DNA of 64,000 nucleotides. Source: Clostridiales bacterium (lineage in GTDB: Bacteria > Bacillota > Clostridia > Oscillospirales > Oscillospiraceae). The translations under genes were made by a program, and so were the position numbers. The first letter of the stretch is position 1. Every line of letters begins with the position of its first letter. Location: positions 1 through 64,000 of the forward strand of contig SFFW01000004.1 in NCBI GenBank assembly GCA_004556755.1, in the 5' to 3' direction. Below, piece after piece: positions 1-7,321 of the stretch. The notes under the pieces were generated by a model. The model saw only the letters and a list, made by a program, of their open reading frames with translations. It ran no database searches and was not told the DNA's origin.

Positions 1-216
1 GAAGTCCTCAGCCATGGATTCGGGGCTGCCGCCGCCGCAGGAGCTGATGAGGACGATCACAAGAGCGATGACCGCAACAACGCCGACGATACCGGCAATG
101 AGATTCTTGTTCGGCTTCTTTGCGCCGGGGGCGGGGGCGGCTACTGTGGGAGCGCCGCAGGCGGGGCAGACTACTGCGCCGTCGGGTACGTTATTTCCGC
201 ATTTTCCACAAAACAT
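1..216 (-). CDS. Zinc-ribbon membrane protein, 3' end outside window
   Basis: The gene runs off the left edge, so only the first 72 codons are visible. The protein opens with a single zinc ribbon of form CxxC...CxxC (MFCGKCGNN then VCPACG), then an Ala/Pro linker and a hydrophobic helix (LIAGIVGVVAVIALVIVLI) that ends in SSCGGG, so it is a membrane-anchored protein with an extracytoplasmic C-terminal part not seen here. The ATG at 214-216 has AGGAGAAG a few bases upstream. It lies just downstream of a second zinc-ribbon gene on the same strand, probably in one operon. The zinc ribbon suggests a sensor or scaffold; no enzyme is implied. Function unknown. Confidence 0.75.
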   Translation of the reverse strand, partial: MFCGKCGNNVPDGAVVCPACGAPTVAAPAPGAKKPNKNLIAGIVGVVAVIALVIVLISSCGGGSPESMAEDF

Positions 217-261
217 TTTTCTTCTCCTTTTTACATTTATATTGAATATTTTGCCTACAGT

Positions 262-969
262 TTATTCGCCGAGCTTCGTTCCGCAGTTAAAGCAAAACGC
301 AGCGTCGGACTCAAGCTCGGTGCCGCAATTGGGGCAGGAGCGCTTTAACTCCTCGACCGCCGGCTCTGCCGGAGCGGGTGCGGGTGCGGGGGCCGGTGTG
401 GGAGCGAGCTTCGTTCCGCAGTTAAAGCAAAACGCAGCGTCGGACTCAAGCTCGGTGCCGCAGGTGGGGCAGGTAAGACCCGCCTTGGGAGCGGTCTTCA
501 TGGAAGCGGGGGGGATTCTCGTTCCGCAATTGTTGCAGAACAGGTTGCCTTCGGCGAGCGCAGCGCCGCAGGTGGGGCAGGTAAGACCCGCCTTGGGAGC
601 GGTCTTCATGGAAGCGGGGGGCATTCTCGTTCCGCATTTGTTGCAGAACTGGGAGCCGTTCTGCACGTCGGCTCCGCAGTTGGGGCATTTCTCGACGCCC
701 TTGAGGGTCTTTATCTGATTGCGGCAAACGGCGATCTTCTCGTTGGTGTCGGTGATCGCAGCGATGCGCTCAAGCTCCTCGGCTTCGGGATCGTCCTTAT
801 GGCGCTCGTAGTAGCTCTGGCCGATCTCAAAATACAGTCTTGAAATGCGCTTTTCGTGGTCGCTTATAACGCCGCTAAGTCTGTTTACCTCGGCAAAGTT
901 TCTTGCCTTTTCCGCCGCTGCCTGACCTGCGGCGCTTGCCTTGCTGCCGATATTATCAAAAAACGACAT
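262..969 (-). CDS. Tandem zinc-ribbon protein
   Basis: This 235-residue soluble protein has an N-terminal helical segment (about residues 1-92) followed by four zinc ribbons, each with a CPxCG...FCxxCG pattern. An Ala-Pro linker (residues about 190-205) separates ribbons three and four. Ribbons three and four share identical 57-nt DNA, and ribbons two and three are preceded by a near-identical PPASMKTAPKAG linker, so the array grew by recent duplication. AGGTAAAG precedes the ATG. Such double-zinc-ribbon proteins are common in Firmicutes and rarely characterised; they probably bind protein or nucleic acid. The downstream neighbour has one ribbon plus a membrane helix, hinting at a shared process. 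Confidence 0.85.
   Translation of the reverse strand: MSFFDNIGSKASAAGQAAAEKARNFAEVNRLSGVISDHEKRISRLYFEIGQSYYERHKDDPEAEELERIAAITDTNEKIAVCRNQIKTLKGVEKCPNCGADVQNGSQFCNKCGTRMPPASMKTAPKAGLTCPTCGAALAEGNLFCNNCGTRIPPASMKTAPKAGLTCPTCGTELESDAAFCFNCGTKLAPTPAPAPAPAPAEPAVEELKRSCPNCGTELESDAAFCFNCGTKLGE
271..649. repeat. Internal duplications within zinc-ribbon gene
   Basis: Two direct-repeat families are visible in the coding sequence. A 57-nt unit at 271-327 recurs exactly at 406-462. An 85-nt unit at 457-541 recurs at 565-649 with only two or three mismatches. Each unit encodes about one ribbon or linker. The near-identity shows recent expansion or gene conversion. Confidence 0.9.
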
Positions 970-1091
970 ATCTTTACCTCCGATTTATTTGCTGAAGTTT
1001 CAGATTTTAATATAATCATATTACCATAAGACACGTTTACTTTTCAATACCAATAAGAGCGCAGGGAAAAATTTATTTGCCCTTTACGCAA

Positions 1092-1120
1092 TTGAAATGC
1101 AAAAAAAGCTGTGATATACT
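1092..1120 (+). promoter_or_regulatory. Sigma-A-type promoter for PAP2-FHA pair
   Basis: TTGAAA at 1092-1097, a 17-nt spacer and TATACT at 1115-1120. The -10 box is preceded by TGA, giving an extended -10. It lies 36 nt before the PAP2 start codon. Confidence 0.75.
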
Positions 1121-1156
1121 AAATTTAAATGTACTAAATTATACGGGAGGCGGATC

Positions 1157-2086
1157 ATGGACTTTTTGAGAATGCTTGAGGGCATCAGAACGCCCGTGCT
1201 CGACGGCTTTATGTCCGTCGTTACCTACCTTGGCAGCGAGATCCTGTTCATGGCGCTGGCGGTGCTCGTCTTCTGGTGCGTCAGCAAGAAGCAGGGCTAC
1301 TACCTTTTTGCCGTGGGACTTGCGGGCGTCGTCATAAATCAGTTTTTGAAGCTCTGGTTCCGCATCCCCCGTCCGTGGGTGCTTGACCCGAATTTCAGCA
1401 TCGTCGAGTCGGCGAGAGCCGGAGCGACGGGGTACTCCTTCCCGTCAGGACATACGCAGAACATCGTCGGCACGCTCGGCGTTATCGCCGTGTCGAACAG
1501 GCAAAAGTGGGTGCGGGTGCTGTGCATCGTGTTTATCCTGCTGGTGCCGTTTTCAAGGATGTACCTCGGTGTGCATACGCCGCTTGACGTGGGCGTGTCC
1601 TTCGGCGTGGCGCTGCTGCTGATCGCACTGTTTTACCCCACCTTCAAAAACGACGAGACCTTTGCAAAGCGTATGCCGCTCATTCTTGCGCTGCTTGTAG
1701 GCATGGCTGTGGCATACACCCTGTTCGTTCTGAGCTACAGCTTCCCGGCGGACGTTGACGAGGCGAACCTGCAAAGCGGTATCCACAACGCATTCACCAT
1801 GACGGGCGCAATGCTCGGTCTGGTCGTGTCCTACATTTTCGACCGTAAGGTGCTGAACTTTAAGACCAAAGCACCCTTTGTCGGTCAGGCGCTGAAGCTC
1901 GTTTTGGGGCTGGGACTTGTCGTTGCGCTGAGGGCGGTTCTGAAAGCGCCGCTCCTTGCGCTGTTTAACGGGAGCGAGGTCGCAAGCCTCGTGCGCTACT
2001 TCATAATGGTCGTGTTCGCAGGCTGTGTGTGGCCGGCGACCTTCCCCTTCTTTGCCCGCATCGGAAGCAAAAAGGAGGCGTGCTGA
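1157..2086 (+). CDS. PAP2-family membrane phosphatase
   Basis: A 309-residue integral membrane protein with the three signature motifs of the PAP2 acid-phosphatase superfamily: KLWFRIPRP (KxxxxxxRP), PSGH, and SRMYLGVHTPLDV (SRxxxxxHxxxD). These hold the catalytic histidines that remove phosphate from lipid phosphates such as undecaprenyl pyrophosphate or phosphatidic acid. Several hydrophobic segments continue after the motifs, so the C-terminal part is an extra membrane domain beyond the catalytic core. GGGAGG precedes the ATG. The FHA gene starts one base after the stop, so the two are co-transcribed. The lipid substrate cannot be told from sequence. Confidence 0.88.
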   Translation: MDFLRMLEGIRTPVLDGFMSVVTYLGSEILFMALAVLVFWCVSKKQGYYLFAVGLAGVVINQFLKLWFRIPRPWVLDPNFSIVESARAGATGYSFPSGHTQNIVGTLGVIAVSNRQKWVRVLCIVFILLVPFSRMYLGVHTPLDVGVSFGVALLLIALFYPTFKNDETFAKRMPLILALLVGMAVAYTLFVLSYSFPADVDEANLQSGIHNAFTMTGAMLGLVVSYIFDRKVLNFKTKAPFVGQALKLVLGLGLVVALRAVLKAPLLALFNGSEVASLVRYFIMVVFAGCVWPATFPFFARIGSKKEAC

Positions 2087-2087
2087 T

Positions 2088-2423
2088 ATGGCGGACAAAA
2101 AGTACAGGGACCTGTTTAACTTCTTCAAAGACGGCGGCGAAAAGACCGTCGGGACCACTCTGCGTGGCGATATGTACAGGCAAAACGTCTGGACCTTCGG
2201 CAGAAACCCCGACTGCGACTTTGTGTACAGCGCACCGAAAATTTCGAGGGAGCATTGCAGGGTGGAGCTTATTGACGGGCATTTCTACATATCCGACATG
2301 GGTTCGACAAACGGCACCTACTTAAACGGAAAGCTCGTGCGCCGCAAGGAGCGCATCTTCTCCGGCGACGTCATCGGCATCGGCGACGAGGACATCGTGT
2401 TCACGAAAAGTATGCTGACGTGA
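2088..2423 (+). CDS. FHA-domain protein
   Basis: A 111-residue protein that is essentially one forkhead-associated domain. The phosphothreonine-binding signature is clear: FGRNPDCDF (conserved Gly-Arg), ISREHC (Ser-x-x-His) and MGSTNGTYLNG (Asn-Gly-Thr). Such domains read Ser/Thr phosphorylation. The chosen ATG at 2088 has GGAGG nine bases upstream, inside the end of the PAP2 gene, and the two frames are one base apart. No Ser/Thr kinase is in the window, so the partner is elsewhere. The short N-terminal segment (KYRDLFNFFKDGG) may be a docking tail. Confidence 0.88.
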   Translation: MADKKYRDLFNFFKDGGEKTVGTTLRGDMYRQNVWTFGRNPDCDFVYSAPKISREHCRVELIDGHFYISDMGSTNGTYLNGKLVRRKERIFSGDVIGIGDEDIVFTKSMLT

Positions 2424-2430
2424 AAATATG

Positions 2431-2468
2431 AATAAGAAAAGCACCGCTCTTGCGGTGCTTTTCTTATT
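2431..2468. terminator. Bidirectional terminator
   Basis: A perfect 17-bp inverted repeat (arms 2431-2447 and 2452-2468, 4-nt loop) with A/T-rich outer ends. It sits between convergent genes, and the stop codon of the minus-strand gene lies inside it. Confidence 0.85.
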
Positions 2469-3117
2469 CTTCGGGTTTTCCGTTTATTATGTTCTTTTTG
2501 GCATAGTATAATCCGGTGAGGACGGTGAGGGCGTCAAGCCCCAAGAAGAACCACAGCAGCGGGTCATGCACGTCGAAGGCGCCGCCGAGGACGATAAACC
2601 ACATCATACTCGGAAACAGTGCGATCATGGAACCCAAAAGGTAGGCGGGGTACGAGGTGCGCAGCAGTCCGAACAGTACGCCCTGCGCCTCCATTGACAG
2701 GTGCAGCGTATGCACGGCAAAGCAGAACACAAAGTCGTTGCCGTTTGCGTTTTTGAAATATTTTAAAAGCTTCGGGTGATTTTCAAGGTGTTTTTCGACG
2801 GTAAGCTCCTTTGAAAACCTGCCGATGGCATACGAAACGCTGATGCACAGCGCCGTTCCGACAAGGCTTATCACCGTCGCCGCCGGAAGCTCAAACACGA
2901 GCGAGCAGCCGATAAGCACCGCACCGTAGGGAATCGTGAAAGCGCAGCCCTTTAGCGCAAACAGCCCCAAAATTATGAGCAGGGCAAGGGGCTTGTTGCT
3001 TTTTACCGCAGTTATCGCCTCCTGCGGGTCGAGCTTTCCGAGATATATAAGCAGTGCGACCACGGCGGCGATGAGGAGCATTATAATGACCGGTATGTAG
3101 TTTAAAAGCTTTTTCAT
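2464..3117 (-). CDS. TVP38/TMEM64 (VTT-domain) family membrane protein
   Basis: A 217-residue protein with about five hydrophobic segments, starting with a signal-anchor-like helix (VIIMLLIAAVVALLIYLG). The middle has the glycine- and proline-rich pattern typical of the VTT/DedA-like fold (IPYGAVLIGCSLVFELPAATV, then GTALCISVSYAIGRF). Homologues are thought to act in lipid or ion movement across the membrane; the exact role is unknown. Its ATG overlaps the stop of mntP by one base (TGATG), so translation is coupled. The family call rests on pattern only. Confidence 0.6.
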   Translation of the reverse strand: MKKLLNYIPVIIMLLIAAVVALLIYLGKLDPQEAITAVKSNKPLALLIILGLFALKGCAFTIPYGAVLIGCSLVFELPAATVISLVGTALCISVSYAIGRFSKELTVEKHLENHPKLLKYFKNANGNDFVFCFAVHTLHLSMEAQGVLFGLLRTSYPAYLLGSMIALFPSMMWFIVLGGAFDVHDPLLWFFLGLDALTVLTGLYYAKKNIINGKPEE

Positions 3118-3686
3118 CAGAACGAGATTACTCCCAAATGCTCAAGTAAAATTTTCAGACCCATAAGTATAAGTATGATGCCGCCGACAAGCTCCGCCTT
3201 GTCCTTGTACTTTGCGCCGAACACATTGCCGACCTTGATGCCGACGATCGAGAGTATGAAGGTCGTCGTGCCGATGGTCGCAATGGCGGCGATTATGTTG
3301 ACGCCGAGGAACGCAAAGCTCACGCCGACGGCGAGAGCGTCTATACTCGTTGCGACGGAAAGCAGGAGCATGGTCTTAAAGCCGAAGCTTGCGTCGGTCT
3401 TTTCCTCGTCGTCGTCACCGAGCGCCTCACGCACCATGTTGCCGCCGATAAGCGCCAGCAGAGCAAAGGCGATCCAGTGGTCGATGCTCGCAATGGCGCT
3501 TTCAAAGCTGTGACCGAGAAGGTAGCCGATAAGCGGCATGAGCGCCTGAAATCCGCCGAAGTACAGTCCGACGGTCAGAGCGTGACGGGGCAGGAGCTTC
3601 GGCACGGAAAGCCCCTTGCAGACGGACACGGCAAATGCGTCCATCGACAGGGCTATTGCAATTAAAAGTATCTCGACAAAGCTCAT
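3117..3686 (-). CDS. mntP: MntP-type manganese efflux pump
   Basis: A 189-residue, six-helix membrane protein. Two related halves carry the family's acidic motifs, SMDAFAVSV near the N-terminus and SIDALAVGVSF in the middle, whose aspartates bind the metal in MntP. An acidic loop (GDDDEEKTD) links the halves. MntP exports Mn(II). I chose the ATG at 3684-3686 because GGAGG lies seven bases upstream; a longer frame begins 42 bases earlier with no ribosome binding site. I see no yybP-ykoY-like Mn riboswitch in the short leader. Confidence 0.85.
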   Translation of the reverse strand: MSFVEILLIAIALSMDAFAVSVCKGLSVPKLLPRHALTVGLYFGGFQALMPLIGYLLGHSFESAIASIDHWIAFALLALIGGNMVREALGDDDEEKTDASFGFKTMLLLSVATSIDALAVGVSFAFLGVNIIAAIATIGTTTFILSIVGIKVGNVFGAKYKDKAELVGGIILILMGLKILLEHLGVISF

Positions 3687-3755
3687 AAGGCGCCTCCAGA
3701 CACAGGGTGAGTTAAAAGATATACCCAAACGGATGCCGTGTCAAGCAAAGGATTC

Positions 3756-3783
3756 TTGACATCTCCGCCCGATGTGGTAAGAT
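3756..3783 (+). promoter_or_regulatory. Promoter for the E2-like gene
   Basis: TTGACA at 3756-3761, 16-nt spacer, TAAGAT at 3778-3783 preceded by TGG (extended -10). It lies 53 nt before the ATG at 3837. Confidence 0.65.
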
Positions 3784-3836
3784 ATGACTTGATATCGGTA
3801 TTTTAAAATTTTTAAATATAATGCGAGGTAAAGACC

Positions 3837-4712
3837 ATGAGCAATAAAAGAGACGGCTTCTTCGGCCGCAGAGACGGGCATCTTATAAGAAATGCGGACA
3901 GTATGCACGTCATTATGCCGCTTATATACCCCAACCGCTGCGACAACGAGGCGTATGTCTCCGAGATCATCGACCTTACGAGAGTGGACGAGTATTTAAA
4001 GCAGCGCAACGCCGGAGATCCCAAGTTTAAGTACACGCTGTTTCATGTGATCGTCGCCGCCATGCTGAAGGTCATCATCCTTCGCCCCAAGCTCAACCGC
4101 TTCATATGCAACAAGAACCTTTACATGAGAGAGCATTACAGCGCTTCGTTTACGATTAAGCGTGAGTTCAGCGACGATGCGGGCGAGGGCCTTGCCTTCC
4201 TGTACGCCGACCCGGACGACACCTTCGAGACGCTGCACCGTGAGCTTTATAAGCAGATCTCCAACAGCAAGGAGGGCGGAAGCGACACCTCGTCGGACGC
4301 TCTCGATATGTTCAACAAAATGCCCCGTCTCATACTCAAGACCGTTATGGCGTTCATGCGCTTCCTTGACAGGCACGGCTGGATACCCGAGTCGATCGTC
4401 GGCACCGACCCCTACTACGCCTCTGTCATTCTCTCTAACCTCGGCTCCATCAAGCTCAAGAGCGGCTACCACCACCTCAACAACTGGGGTACCACCTCGC
4501 TGTTCGTCATCGTCGGAGAGATGAAAAAGCGCCCGTTCTATAACGACGACGGCAGCTACACCATGAGAAACAGCGTAGAGCTGGGTCTCACCATCGACGA
4601 GCGCCTTGCCGACGGCTACTACTATTCCAAGAGCATCCGCCTGCTCAAGTACATTCTTACGCACCCCGAATGCCTCGACGAGCCTCTCGGCACCCCGGTA
4701 GACTACAAATAA
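3837..4712 (+). CDS. E2/CAT-like acyltransferase-fold protein
   Basis: A 291-residue stand-alone protein resembling the catalytic domain of 2-oxo-acid dehydrogenase E2 and chloramphenicol acetyltransferases. Near the C-terminus, TIDERLADGYYYSKSIRL matches the E2 motif region DHRxxDG but with Glu in place of the catalytic His. LSNLGSI and the SLFVIVGEM segment fit the trimer-forming core. There is no lipoyl or peripheral-subunit-binding domain, so it is not an ordinary E2 subunit. AGGTAAAG precedes the ATG. It is flanked by unrelated genes and is probably monocistronic. It may be an acyltransferase with altered chemistry or a non-catalytic member. Confidence 0.65.
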   Translation: MSNKRDGFFGRRDGHLIRNADSMHVIMPLIYPNRCDNEAYVSEIIDLTRVDEYLKQRNAGDPKFKYTLFHVIVAAMLKVIILRPKLNRFICNKNLYMREHYSASFTIKREFSDDAGEGLAFLYADPDDTFETLHRELYKQISNSKEGGSDTSSDALDMFNKMPRLILKTVMAFMRFLDRHGWIPESIVGTDPYYASVILSNLGSIKLKSGYHHLNNWGTTSLFVIVGEMKKRPFYNDDGSYTMRNSVELGLTIDERLADGYYYSKSIRLLKYILTHPECLDEPLGTPVDYK

Positions 4713-4724
4713 TATAAAAAATGC

Positions 4725-4753
4725 TTGCAATGCGGCGCACGGTGTGTTACAAT
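4725..4753 (+). promoter_or_regulatory. rpmE promoter
   Basis: TTGCAA at 4725-4730, 17-nt spacer, TACAAT at 4748-4753. The predicted transcript starts near 4760. Confidence 0.75.
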
Positions 4754-4762
4754 TCACTTTGC

Positions 4763-4798
4763 GTCTTGTAACTGTGCCGCTTGCGGTATAATCAAGAC
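4763..4798 (+). promoter_or_regulatory. Candidate L31 autoregulatory leader hairpin
   Basis: The 5' leader of rpmE can fold: GTCTTG (4763-4768) pairs perfectly with CAAGAC (4793-4798), and an inner CCGC-TT-GCGG hairpin (4777-4786) sits in the enclosed loop. It begins about three bases after the predicted transcript start. Ribosomal-protein leaders binding L31 are known in Firmicutes; this assignment is by position and fold only. The same bases resemble a second promoter (TTGTAA / TATAAT with a 15-nt spacer). Confidence 0.4.
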
Positions 4799-4823
4799 AG
4801 CCTATGATGAGGAGATAAGAACA

Positions 4824-5024
4824 ATGAAGGCAGGAATCCATCCCAACTATCAGCCCACAGTTATAAAGTGTGCCTGCGGCGCAACCATCGAGACCGGCTC
4901 CACCCGTCCCGGCATCAGCGTTGAGATCTGCTCCAAGTGCCACCCCTTCTACACCGGCAAGCAGAAGCTCGTTGACACCAGCGGTCGTGTTGATAAGTTC
5001 AACAAGAAGTACGGCATCAAATAA
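4824..5024 (+). CDS. rpmE: 50S ribosomal protein L31
   Basis: A 66-residue protein beginning MKAGIHPNYQP and ending NKKYGIK, the typical L31 pattern. It is the zinc-binding (C+) form, with Cys16, Cys18, Cys36 and Cys39 (KCACG and ICSKCHPF). GAGGAG precedes the ATG. L31 lies on the large subunit at the inter-subunit bridge. An in-frame upstream ATG at 4725 falls inside the promoter and is not used. Confidence 0.97.
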   Translation: MKAGIHPNYQPTVIKCACGATIETGSTRPGISVEICSKCHPFYTGKQKLVDTSGRVDKFNKKYGIK

Positions 5025-5044
5025 TCAATATTTATTTGCTCTCG

Positions 5045-5073
5045 AACGCCATGTCGCAAGACGTGGCGTTTTG
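5045..5073 (+). terminator. Possible rpmE terminator
   Basis: 11-bp hairpin (5045-5055 with 5060-5070, one G-T pair, GCAA loop) followed by only a short T run, so termination may be incomplete and hflX read-through is possible. Confidence 0.5.
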
Positions 5074-5098
5074 CCGTATTTTGCAGTGAGGATGAATT

Positions 5099-6397
5099 AT
5101 GGATAAAAACGATATTACAATAGAACGTGCGGTGCTTGCGGGACTTAACGCCGCCAGTCTGCCGCAGTCCGAGCGCAGCACCGACATCACGATGGACGAG
5201 CTTGCCGCCCTTGTCGAGACGGCGGGGGGCGAGGTCATCGGGATGTTCATTCAGAACCGCCCCACGCCCGACCCCGGCACATTTATAGGCGACGGCAAGG
5301 TGCTTGAGCTTAAAGACTTCATTGCCGCAAACGAGTGCGACCTTGCCGTGTTCGATAACGAGCTTTCGCCCTCGCAGATGCGTGTACTTTCCGAGGCGCT
5401 GGGTATAAAGGTGCTTGACCGCAGCGGACTTATTCTCGACATTTTTGCCCAGCGTGCGCAGAGCCGTGAGGGTCAGCTCCAGGTCGAGCTTGCGCAGTAC
5501 AAGTACCTGCTGCCGAGGCTCACCGGTATGTGGACGCACCTTGTCAGGCAGACCGCCTCCGGCGGCTCGTCGCCTATCGGCACGAGAGGTCCCGGCGAAA
5601 CGCAGCTTGAGACCGACCGCCGCCATATCCGCCGCAAGATACAGAAGCTTGAGGAGGAGCTTAGCGCCGTGCGCAAGGTCAGATGCACCCAGCGCCGCCG
5701 CCGTGAGAAAAACGCCGTCCCGGTCGTCGCCCTCGTCGGCTACACCAACGCCGGAAAATCGACGCTTCTAAACTGTCTTACAGGCTCCGACATTCCAGCA
5801 AACGACCGCCTTTTCGACACGCTCGACACCACCACGAGAAAGCTCAGGCTCAGCGAGCTTACGGAGGTCTTGGTGTCCGACACCGTCGGCTTTATCCGCA
5901 AGCTGCCGCACCACCTCGTCGAGGCGTTCAAGGCGACGCTTGAGGAGCTTAGCTATGCCGACGTGCTGCTGCACGTCATCGACATCTCAAACCCCGACTG
6001 GGAGGAGCAGGCGAAGGTCGTCGACGGGCTGATACAGCAGCTCGGCGCATCGGAAACGCCGTGTATCAGAGTATTCAATAAGTGCGACGCCTATGTCGGC
6101 ATCCTGCCGCACGGTGAGGATATAGTGTGCCTGTCCGCAAGAAGCGGCGAGGGCGTGAGCGAGCTTGCGCAGAAGCTTCTTGCACTGCTTGAGCAGGGCA
6201 ATCACAGGGTACATCTTGAGATCCCGTACTCGGACGCAGGCGTTGCGGACGCATTAAACCGTGAGGCGTCGATACTGAGCCTTGAGTACACCGACACCGG
6301 CATCACGGCGGAGGTCGTCGTGCCGCCGGAGCTTTTCGGGAAGGTGAAGAAGTACATCCCCGGCTATGTCGAGCCGAAAGAGGATTGGGAGGACTGA
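5099..6397 (+). CDS. hflX: GTPase HflX
   Basis: A 432-residue ribosome-associated GTPase. Residues about 1-190 form the HflX-specific N-terminal domain ending in GTRGPGETQLETDRR and a long helix. The G domain follows with G1 GYTNAGKST, G3 DTVGF and G4 NKCD, with a short C-terminal region. HflX splits stalled 70S ribosomes and rescues them under stress. GTGAGGATG precedes the ATG. The yigZ gene starts six bases after the stop, so the two are likely co-transcribed. Confidence 0.95.
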   Translation: MDKNDITIERAVLAGLNAASLPQSERSTDITMDELAALVETAGGEVIGMFIQNRPTPDPGTFIGDGKVLELKDFIAANECDLAVFDNELSPSQMRVLSEALGIKVLDRSGLILDIFAQRAQSREGQLQVELAQYKYLLPRLTGMWTHLVRQTASGGSSPIGTRGPGETQLETDRRHIRRKIQKLEEELSAVRKVRCTQRRRREKNAVPVVALVGYTNAGKSTLLNCLTGSDIPANDRLFDTLDTTTRKLRLSELTEVLVSDTVGFIRKLPHHLVEAFKATLEELSYADVLLHVIDISNPDWEEQAKVVDGLIQQLGASETPCIRVFNKCDAYVGILPHGEDIVCLSARSGEGVSELAQKLLALLEQGNHRVHLEIPYSDAGVADALNREASILSLEYTDTGITAEVVVPPELFGKVKKYIPGYVEPKEDWED

Positions 6398-6403
6398 AGC
6401 CGA

Positions 6404-7030
6404 GTGGACGAATACTTTGTCCCCGCAGGAGCGGGTGAAGCGGAATTTACGGAGAAGCGCTCCGAGTTTCTCGGTCACGTCAGAGTGATAGAGAGCGAGG
6501 AGGAAGCCCGAAGCTTCATTGCCGAAACCAAGAAGAAATACCACGACGCACGGCACAACTGCTGGTGCTACGCCGTGAAAGACGGCGCCGTGCGCTATTC
6601 CGACGACGGCGAACCGCAGGGCAGCGCAGGACTGCCGATGCTGGAGGTGTTCCGGCGTGAGAAGGTCACGAACTTCGTGTGCGTGGTGACACGCTACTTC
6701 GGCGGCATACTGCTCGGCACGGGCGGACTTCTGCGTGCATACACACGCTCTGCCGCCGATGCGCTTTCGGCTGCGGGCATCGCCGCCGTGCGGCGCAGAG
6801 CCTGCGTCGAGGTCGAGTGCAGCTATTCGCTGCTTGAGCGCATGAAGGACAGCGTCGCCCGCTTTGACGGCGAGGTGGACTCCGTTGAATACACGGCCCA
6901 GGTGACCCTGCGGGCGCACATCCCCGAAGAGAACACGGAGGATTTTTGCCGCAGCGTGACCGACATAAGCTCCGGCACGGCGGCGGTGAAAACCGTCGGA
7001 ACGCAGCTCGTCCCCGTGAAAATACGATAA
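6404..7030 (+). CDS. yigZ: YigZ/IMPACT family protein
   Basis: A 208-residue protein with the N-terminal UPF0029 domain: HNCWCYAV, DDGEPQGSAGLPM and VTRYFGGILLGTGGLLRAY are hallmarks. The C-terminal ferredoxin-like domain is also present, so the length is normal. Its relatives (IMPACT) affect translation control; the bacterial role is unclear. It starts with GTG at 6404, with GGGAGG overlapping the end of hflX. Its TAA stop overlaps the ATG of a short decayed frame. Confidence 0.9.
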   Translation: MDEYFVPAGAGEAEFTEKRSEFLGHVRVIESEEEARSFIAETKKKYHDARHNCWCYAVKDGAVRYSDDGEPQGSAGLPMLEVFRREKVTNFVCVVTRYFGGILLGTGGLLRAYTRSAADALSAAGIAAVRRRACVEVECSYSLLERMKDSVARFDGEVDSVEYTAQVTLRAHIPEENTEDFCRSVTDISSGTAAVKTVGTQLVPVKIR

Positions 7031-7321
7031 TGAAAGCGTCAAAGGGGGGGAGACTTTATGGTGAAGTCTCCCCCCCTTTGACGCTTTTGGATTCATCTTG
7101 TATCACAGATGCGGTGCACGCACTTGACAATCTGTTTGCCACGCTTGCAAAAAACTGCGCTAAAAGCGGAATAATCGAGACGGAGGAGCCACCGGAGCTC
7201 CTGTCGCATATTGCGACCGATCTTATTATTCACGAGCTTTATGTCCGGTGCAGCCAAAACGGAAATTTCTCGCTGCGTGAGAGGGCACGTCAGTATGCCG
7301 AGGTCAAGAAGCCGCTTTTCA
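7030..7321 (+). pseudogene. Probable decayed gene fragment behind a palindrome
   Basis: An open frame begins at ATG 7030, overlapping the yigZ stop by one base. Residues about 28-95 look like real protein (for example ALDNLFATLAKNCAKSG and SLRERARQYAEVKKPLF) with codon use like the neighbours. The frame then runs on to a stop at 7476 antisense to the end of greA, where it becomes low-quality sequence rich in Arg and Ser. The first 19 codons are simply the 24-bp palindrome. I read this as a gene whose 5' end was replaced by the palindrome and whose 3' end was lost. I do not recognise the family. Confidence 0.4.
7033..7087. repeat. Perfect 24-bp inverted repeat with G7/C7 core
   Basis: Arms 7033-7056 and 7064-7087 are exact reverse complements, with a 7-nt loop. 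Each arm holds a seven-base G or C run. Its sequence and length are unlike the other hairpins here; no T-tract directly follows beyond TTTT at 7084-7087. It resembles a dispersed palindromic intergenic element. I see only one copy in this window. Confidence 0.8.

Noticed and set aside
3687..3836. Mn-sensing yybP-ykoY riboswitch before mntP
   Set aside because: The leader is short and lacks the conserved multi-stem core.
4766..4792. Second rpmE promoter (TTGTAA, TATAAT)
   Set aside because: The spacer is 15 nt and the bases lie inside a stem after a better upstream promoter; I treat them as leader structure.
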